In this document: positions 7,820 to 10,826 of the stretch, one piece after another
Numbering within the stretch: position 1 is the stretch's first letter
Layout: every line of letters starts with the position of its first letter
Assembly (NCBI GenBank): GCA_027027485.1
Contig: JALVLL010000156.1
Span: forward strand, 1-10,826
Direction: 5' to 3'
Source: Candidatus Bipolaricaulota bacterium
GTDB taxonomy: Bacteria > Bipolaricaulota > Bipolaricaulia > Bipolaricaulales > Bipolaricaulaceae
Length of the DNA stretch: 10,826 nt
Made by a program: the position numbers and the translations under genes
Notes under the pieces: generated by a model
What the model was told of the DNA's origin: nothing
The model's input: the letters and a program-made list of their open reading frames with translations, nothing else
Database searches by the model: none

Positions 7820-8651
7820 AGGAAACACGCTTTCCCGTGCGGGGGTGCCTGAAGGAGATCCTCCAGGAGTGGAGCATGAGCTTCCCCTCCCCCCGCCCGT
7901 AGAGGGGGTCCCCCACCACGGGATGGCCGATGGAGGAGAGATGGACCCTGATCTGGTGGGTCCTTCCGGTCTTGGGCCGCACCAAGAGGAAGGTCCTCCC
8001 CTTCTCCCGCTTGAGGACCTCGAACTCGGTGATCGCTTCCTTCCCCCCCTCTACGATCCCCATCCATCGGGGACGATGGGGGTCCCTCCCTATGGGGCCC
8101 TCGATCACGCCCCGGTCCTCCTCCACCTCGCCTTCCACCAGGGCGAGGTACTCCTTCTCCACCTCCCGTCGCTGGAACTGTTCCACCAGCGACCGATACG
8201 CCTCCTCGGACTTGGCGAGCACCATCACCCCGGAGGTATCGGCGTCCAGGCGGTGGACGAGGCCGACCCTGTCGCCCCCTCCCCCGGCGAGGCGAACACC
8301 CTGCGCGAGGAGCGATGAGACCACGGTGGCCTCCCCCTCCCGTCCCGCTCCGGAGTGCACGGCCACCCCGGCGGGCTTGTTTATCACCACGATGTCCACG
8401 TCCTCGTAGAGGACCGGTATCCTTGCCATCCCTTCCGGCCTTTTTTCCTTGGGCATGGAGACCTTGACGAGGGCCCCTTTCCTGGGCCTCGTGGAAGGGG
8501 AAACGGCTCTTCCGTCCACGGTGACGAGCCCTTCCCTGATCAGGTCCTGTACCCGGGAGCGGGGCATCCCCAGTCGCTCCGCCAACCACTTATCTATCCG
8601 GCCCTCACCGTCGAACTCGATGACCGTCTCCGTCACGTTTTTTGTGCTCAT
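7749..8651 (-). CDS. rluD: RluA/RluD-family 23S rRNA pseudouridine synthase
   Basis: Converts specific uridines of ribosomal RNA to pseudouridine. The 300-residue protein has an N-terminal S4 RNA-binding domain (about 17-65, GRIDKWLAERLGMPRSRVQ onward), then the catalytic domain. NKPAGVAVHSG (91-101) and HRLDADTSGVMVLAK (133-147) hold the catalytic Asp136. KEYLALVEG (166-174), RPKTGRTHQIRVHL (225-238) and GHPVVGDPLYG (242-252) complete the family pattern. HRLDADTSG has Ala where Lys is common. The frame is open to 8705, but those extra residues would read into rimP; the ATG at 8651 begins a normal N-terminus and lies just after the predicted promoter. I see no good Shine-Dalgarno, so a very short leader is likely. 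The assignment to RluD rather than a sister enzyme is by general similarity. Confidence 0.93.
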   Translation of the reverse strand: MSTKNVTETVIEFDGEGRIDKWLAERLGMPRSRVQDLIREGLVTVDGRAVSPSTRPRKGALVKVSMPKEKRPEGMARIPVLYEDVDIVVINKPAGVAVHSGAGREGEATVVSSLLAQGVRLAGGGGDRVGLVHRLDADTSGVMVLAKSEEAYRSLVEQFQRREVEKEYLALVEGEVEEDRGVIEGPIGRDPHRPRWMGIVEGGKEAITEFEVLKREKGRTFLLVRPKTGRTHQIRVHLSSIGHPVVGDPLYGRGEGKLMLHSWRISFRHPRTGKRVSFTAPPPPELLGWLEGVGPGNGGH

Positions 8652-8661
8652 CCAAGCCCCA

Positions 8662-8667
8662 AGTATA
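8662..8667 (-). promoter_or_regulatory. -10 element of the rluD-type gene promoter
   Basis: TATACT on the minus strand ends ten bases before the ATG at 8651, so the transcript would start within about five bases of the start codon. The position expected for a -35 reads CTAATC, which is poor. The element overlaps the rimP -10 on the other strand. Confidence 0.45.
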
Positions 8668-8669
8668 AT
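8664..8669 (+). promoter_or_regulatory. -10 element of the rimP-nusA promoter
   Basis: A perfect TATAAT. A partial -35, TTGTGC (8642-8647), lies 16 bases upstream with three of six matches. The predicted start near 8676 leaves about six or seven untranslated bases before the ATG at 8683 and excludes the in-frame ATG at 8668, which lies inside the -10. Confidence 0.6.
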
Positions 8670-8682
8670 GCCCTTCAGCAGG

Positions 8683-9144
8683 ATGATTAGGGAGAGATTG
8701 GACAAATTGATAAAGGAGGCCCTGGCGACCCTGGGCTACGAGCTCTATCACTGGGAGCTTACCCACCAGGGGAGGCGCCGCAAATTGGTGGTCTACATCG
8801 ACCGTCCGGGGGGAGTGACCTTGGACGATTGCGTCCGTGCATCCCGGGAGCTCGACGCGAGGCTCGAGGCGGAGGACCCCATCCCGGGCCCCTATATCCT
8901 GGAAGTTTCATCCCCCGGGGTGGAACGGGGGCTGTGGGAGAAGTGGCATTACGAGAGGGCTGTGGGGAAGAAGGTCCTTGTGGATTTGGCGCGGCCCGTG
9001 GGGGGGAAGAGGAGGCTGAGGGCGGTGCTCCAGCGGGTGGTCGACGACGAGATCGAGCTCGAGGTGGGGGGGAAAACCTACAGGGTCCCCCTGAGCGACA
9101 TCCTCAGGGGCCATGTGCTCTATGTTCCGGAGGAAAAGGGATGA
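8683..9144 (+). CDS. rimP: Ribosome maturation factor RimP
   Basis: Assists maturation of the 30S ribosomal subunit. The protein has 153 residues, the family norm. It shows the N-terminal LGYELYHWELTHQG region, RKLVVYIDRPGGVTLDDC (33-50), SRELDARL and the hallmark LEVSSPGVERGL block in the middle, then a C-terminal SH3-like part (KTYRVPLSDI). ATG codons at 8668 and 8683 are both in frame; I choose 8683 because 8668 lies in the TATAAT promoter element and MIRERLDKLIKE is a typical opening. The longer open frame to 8449 is antisense to the rluD-type gene. The stop overlaps the nusA start by 4 bases; rimP-nusA is one of the most conserved bacterial gene pairs. Confidence 0.93.
   Translation: MIRERLDKLIKEALATLGYELYHWELTHQGRRRKLVVYIDRPGGVTLDDCVRASRELDARLEAEDPIPGPYILEVSSPGVERGLWEKWHYERAVGKKVLVDLARPVGGKRRLRAVLQRVVDDEIELEVGGKTYRVPLSDILRGHVLYVPEEKG
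9129..9133 (+). promoter_or_regulatory. Shine-Dalgarno sequence for nusA
   Basis: GGAGG seven bases before the ATG at 9141. It fixes the start inside a much longer open frame that begins within rimP. Confidence 0.75.
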
Positions 9145-10058
9145 ACGTCGATTTCCTGGAAGCGTTGGAGGAGATGGCCCGGGAGAGGGGGATAGACCGC
9201 GAGGTGGCCTACGCCGCCATGGAGAAGGGGCTGGCCGCGGCATATGTGGCCGAGTTCGGGGGCGAGCCCCCCGAGGTCCGCATAGACAGGAAATCCGGCG
9301 ATGTCTACATCAACGGGGAGAAATTCGATCTCTCGCGCCTGGGCCGCATCGCCATGCGGAGGGCCCAGGAGGTATTCCGCCAAGAGGTCCTCCGCCACCG
9401 CCGCCAGGTCCTCTACGACATGTACGCTTCCCGCATCGGGGAGATCGTGACCGGCACCGTCCACCGCTTCGAGGGGCGCAACGTCTGGATCAACCTGGGC
9501 GAGGCGGAGGCGATCCTTCCCGACAAAGAGAGGATCCCCGGGGAGCGATACATCATCGGGCGGAAGATCCGGGCCTATCTTTACCGTGTGGAGAAGGGCA
9601 AGGGGGACCCCAAGATCTACGTTTCCAGGGCCCATCCGGATTTCGTGGTGAAGCTCCTGGAGCTCGAGGTCCCGGAGCTCGAACAGGGGCTTCTGGAGGT
9701 GGTGAAGGTCGCTCGGGAGCCGGGGGTGAGGACCAAGGTCCTGGTGCGGGCCCTGGATCCCCGGATAGACCCGGTGGGCACCTGTATCGGCGCCGGAGGG
9801 GTCCGCATCCGCATGGTCACCCGCGAGCTCTCCGGCGAGAAGGTGGACATCATCCGCTTCAGCGAGGACCCGAGGGACATCATCAAAGGGGCCCTCTCCC
9901 CGGCGAGCGTCTACTCGGTGGAGATCGATGAGGCCAACAAGAAGGCCGTCGTGAAGGTGCCCGAGAAGGATATCCCCCAGGCCATCGGCAAGGACGGACA
10001 CAACGTGAGGCTGGCGGCCCAGATTTCGGGGTATGATATCGAGATCCAACCGGCCTGA
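9141..10058 (+). CDS. nusA: Transcription termination/antitermination protein NusA (short form)
   Basis: Binds RNA polymerase and nascent RNA and modulates pausing, termination and antitermination. The 305-residue protein has a short N-terminal domain (1-95), an S1 domain from GEIVTGTVHRF (about 100-165), and two KH domains. KH1 carries GTCIGAGGVRIRMV (213-226) then LSGEKVDII; KH2 carries AIGKDGHNVRLA (281-292). There are no C-terminal acidic repeats, as in most non-proteobacterial NusA. The N-terminal domain is compact: after VRIDRKSGDVYI (46-57) it goes almost directly to LGRIAMRRAQEV (67-78), lacking about 35 residues usual between these blocks. The start is set by GGAGG seven bases before the ATG and by the 4-base overlap with rimP. 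Confidence 0.95.
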   Translation: MNVDFLEALEEMARERGIDREVAYAAMEKGLAAAYVAEFGGEPPEVRIDRKSGDVYINGEKFDLSRLGRIAMRRAQEVFRQEVLRHRRQVLYDMYASRIGEIVTGTVHRFEGRNVWINLGEAEAILPDKERIPGERYIIGRKIRAYLYRVEKGKGDPKIYVSRAHPDFVVKLLELEVPELEQGLLEVVKVAREPGVRTKVLVRALDPRIDPVGTCIGAGGVRIRMVTRELSGEKVDIIRFSEDPRDIIKGALSPASVYSVEIDEANKKAVVKVPEKDIPQAIGKDGHNVRLAAQISGYDIEIQPA

Positions 10059-10067
10059 TCCCCTCGG

Positions 10068-10075
10068 AGGAGGTG
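10068..10075 (+). promoter_or_regulatory. Strong Shine-Dalgarno sequence after nusA
   Basis: AGGAGGTG is an eight-base match to the standard anti-Shine-Dalgarno. It lies between the nusA stop and the RND-type gene. No ATG or GTG in that gene's frame follows at normal distance: ATC is at 10078, and TTG at 10090 is 16 bases beyond the AGGAGG core. Confidence 0.65.
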
Positions 10076-10077
10076 GC

Positions 10078-10826
10078 ATCTGGGGGTGGTTGGCCGGGCT
10101 GGTCCTCTCGAAAGCGGAGTTGTTGATCCTCATCTGGATCGCCCTCGCTCTCCTTTCCCTACATTACATCCGTTACCTTCCCCTGAGGAGCTCCGCCTTC
10201 GACCTCCTCCCCCTGAACGACCCCCTGGTGAAGCGATACCGGAGCGTAGAGGAGACCCTCACCCCGGGCGATTTCGTGGCCCTGCTCCTCAAGCTCCGTG
10301 ATCCTCCCCCATCGAGAAAGGAACGTGAGGACATCCTCCTCCACGCGGCCGAGGCTATCAGGAAAAGGGTCATCTCCCATCCGGAGATAAAGCGGGCTAG
10401 CTACCGGGTGGGGGAAGGGGTCAAAGTCCCGGAGGAGCTTCTCCTCATCTACAAGCTGAAGCCGAAGGACGTGGAGAGGCTCCGGGGGATCGCCGCGGAG
10501 ATAGGCGAGCTTTCCGCCTCGCTCCCCCTGCCCCGAGGGGGCGCCAGTGTGGAGGAGGTGCTCCAAAAGCTCCGGGACATCTCCCCGGAGGGAGCCGACC
10601 CGGTGGAGATCCTCTCCCTTCTCCGGAAATCCCGCCGGGGCCTCGAGGCCACGGAGGCCCTCCTCCTCAAGATCGATGCCCTGGAGCGCCTGGAGGCGCT
10701 TTTGGGCGAGGCCGCGGACATCATCTCGAGGGTCTTGGAGAGGCCCCTCCCCGAGGCCCAGCCCCTTTTCTCCCCCGATAAGAACTACCTCCTCATCCAG
10801 GTGTGCCCCCGGCCGCCTTCCTATGT
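10078..10826 (+). CDS. RND/MMPL-superfamily exporter, N-terminal part, cut by the window end
   Basis: An open frame running off the window. It encodes one N-terminal membrane segment (residues 14-31 counted from 10078), then SSAFDLLPLNDPLVKRY (38-54), the RND/MMPL pattern in which a periplasmic domain begins with a DLLP-like motif. A long charged region follows (porter domain, with helices around ALERLEAL), and near the end SPDKNYLLIQV, which resembles the strand repeated in such transporters. These proteins are proton-driven exporters of lipids or other hydrophobic molecules; the substrate is unknown. The start is uncertain. ATC at 10078 is four bases past a strong AGGAGG, TTG at 10090 is 16 bases past it, and ATG at 10033 overlaps nusA by 26 bases and would translate the ribosome-binding site itself. 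The gene takes the place where ylxR-infB usually follows nusA. Confidence 0.75.
   Translation, partial: MWGWLAGLVLSKAELLILIWIALALLSLHYIRYLPLRSSAFDLLPLNDPLVKRYRSVEETLTPGDFVALLLKLRDPPPSRKEREDILLHAAEAIRKRVISHPEIKRASYRVGEGVKVPEELLLIYKLKPKDVERLRGIAAEIGELSASLPLPRGGASVEEVLQKLRDISPEGADPVEILSLLRKSRRGLEATEALLLKIDALERLEALLGEAADIISRVLERPLPEAQPLFSPDKNYLLIQVCPRPPSY

Noticed and set aside
8668..8670. ATG at 8668 as the rimP start
   Set aside because: It lies inside the TATAAT -10 element, upstream of the predicted transcription start, though a more distant promoter cannot be excluded.
8449..8682. N-terminal extension of the rimP frame
   Set aside because: It is antisense to the rluD-type gene and crosses the divergent promoter; RimP homologs start near residue MIRERLDK.
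9120..10133. Minus-strand open frame of 337 codons opposite nusA
   Set aside because: Antisense shadow of a clear nusA; low-complexity D/L/H-rich translation.

Overview
The window is a gene-dense, GC-rich bacterial chromosome segment of housekeeping and cell-envelope genes. It holds ten protein genes; the first and last are cut by the window edges. I see no rRNA, tRNA, CRISPR array, insertion sequence or phage gene. No gap exceeds 300 bases; the longest, between cdsA and the barrel gene, is 164 bases. A probable outer-membrane beta-barrel protein implies a two-membrane cell. Frequent AGG and ATA codons, charged proteins, and a cyclic 2,3-diphosphoglycerate synthase-like GTPase would fit a thermophilic, deep-branching lineage. 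Bipolaricaulota/Acetothermia-like is my guess, and the sequence alone does not prove it.

Region 1 (1-4626, + strand) is a tightly coupled operon: valS (3' part), a divergent folC-like Mur ligase, uppS and cdsA. Junctions overlap by 4, 26 and 4 bases. UppS makes the undecaprenyl carrier precursor for cell-wall assembly, and CdsA makes CDP-diacylglycerol for phospholipids. The folC-like protein keeps the family scaffold but lacks several signature residues.

Region 2 (4627-7168, - strand) holds a structured intergenic stretch, a predicted secreted beta-barrel protein with six regularly spaced cysteines, and a COG2403-type GTPase. The barrel gene's Shine-Dalgarno sequence lies in a perfect hairpin.

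Region 3 (7169-8705) begins with a nearly mirror-symmetric divergent promoter serving the GTPase and pgsA. pgsA appears leaderless. PgsA uses the CDP-diacylglycerol made by CdsA. It converges on, and overlaps by 71 bases, an rluD-type pseudouridine synthase gene on the minus strand.

Region 4 (8652-10826, + strand) begins at a second compact divergent promoter, where -10 elements on the two strands overlap. It runs rimP, nusA, then the start of an RND/MMPL-type membrane exporter. The usual ylxR-infB genes do not directly follow nusA.

The themes are lipid and envelope synthesis (uppS, cdsA, pgsA, barrel protein, RND exporter) and translation or RNA processing (valS, rluD, rimP, nusA). The first genes of the divergent units seem to have very short or absent leaders, while the barrel gene and several internal operon genes carry good Shine-Dalgarno sequences. 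I found no clear new defence or mobile system. The best leads are the two symmetric promoters, the catalytically altered FolC-like protein, and the cysteine-patterned barrel protein.
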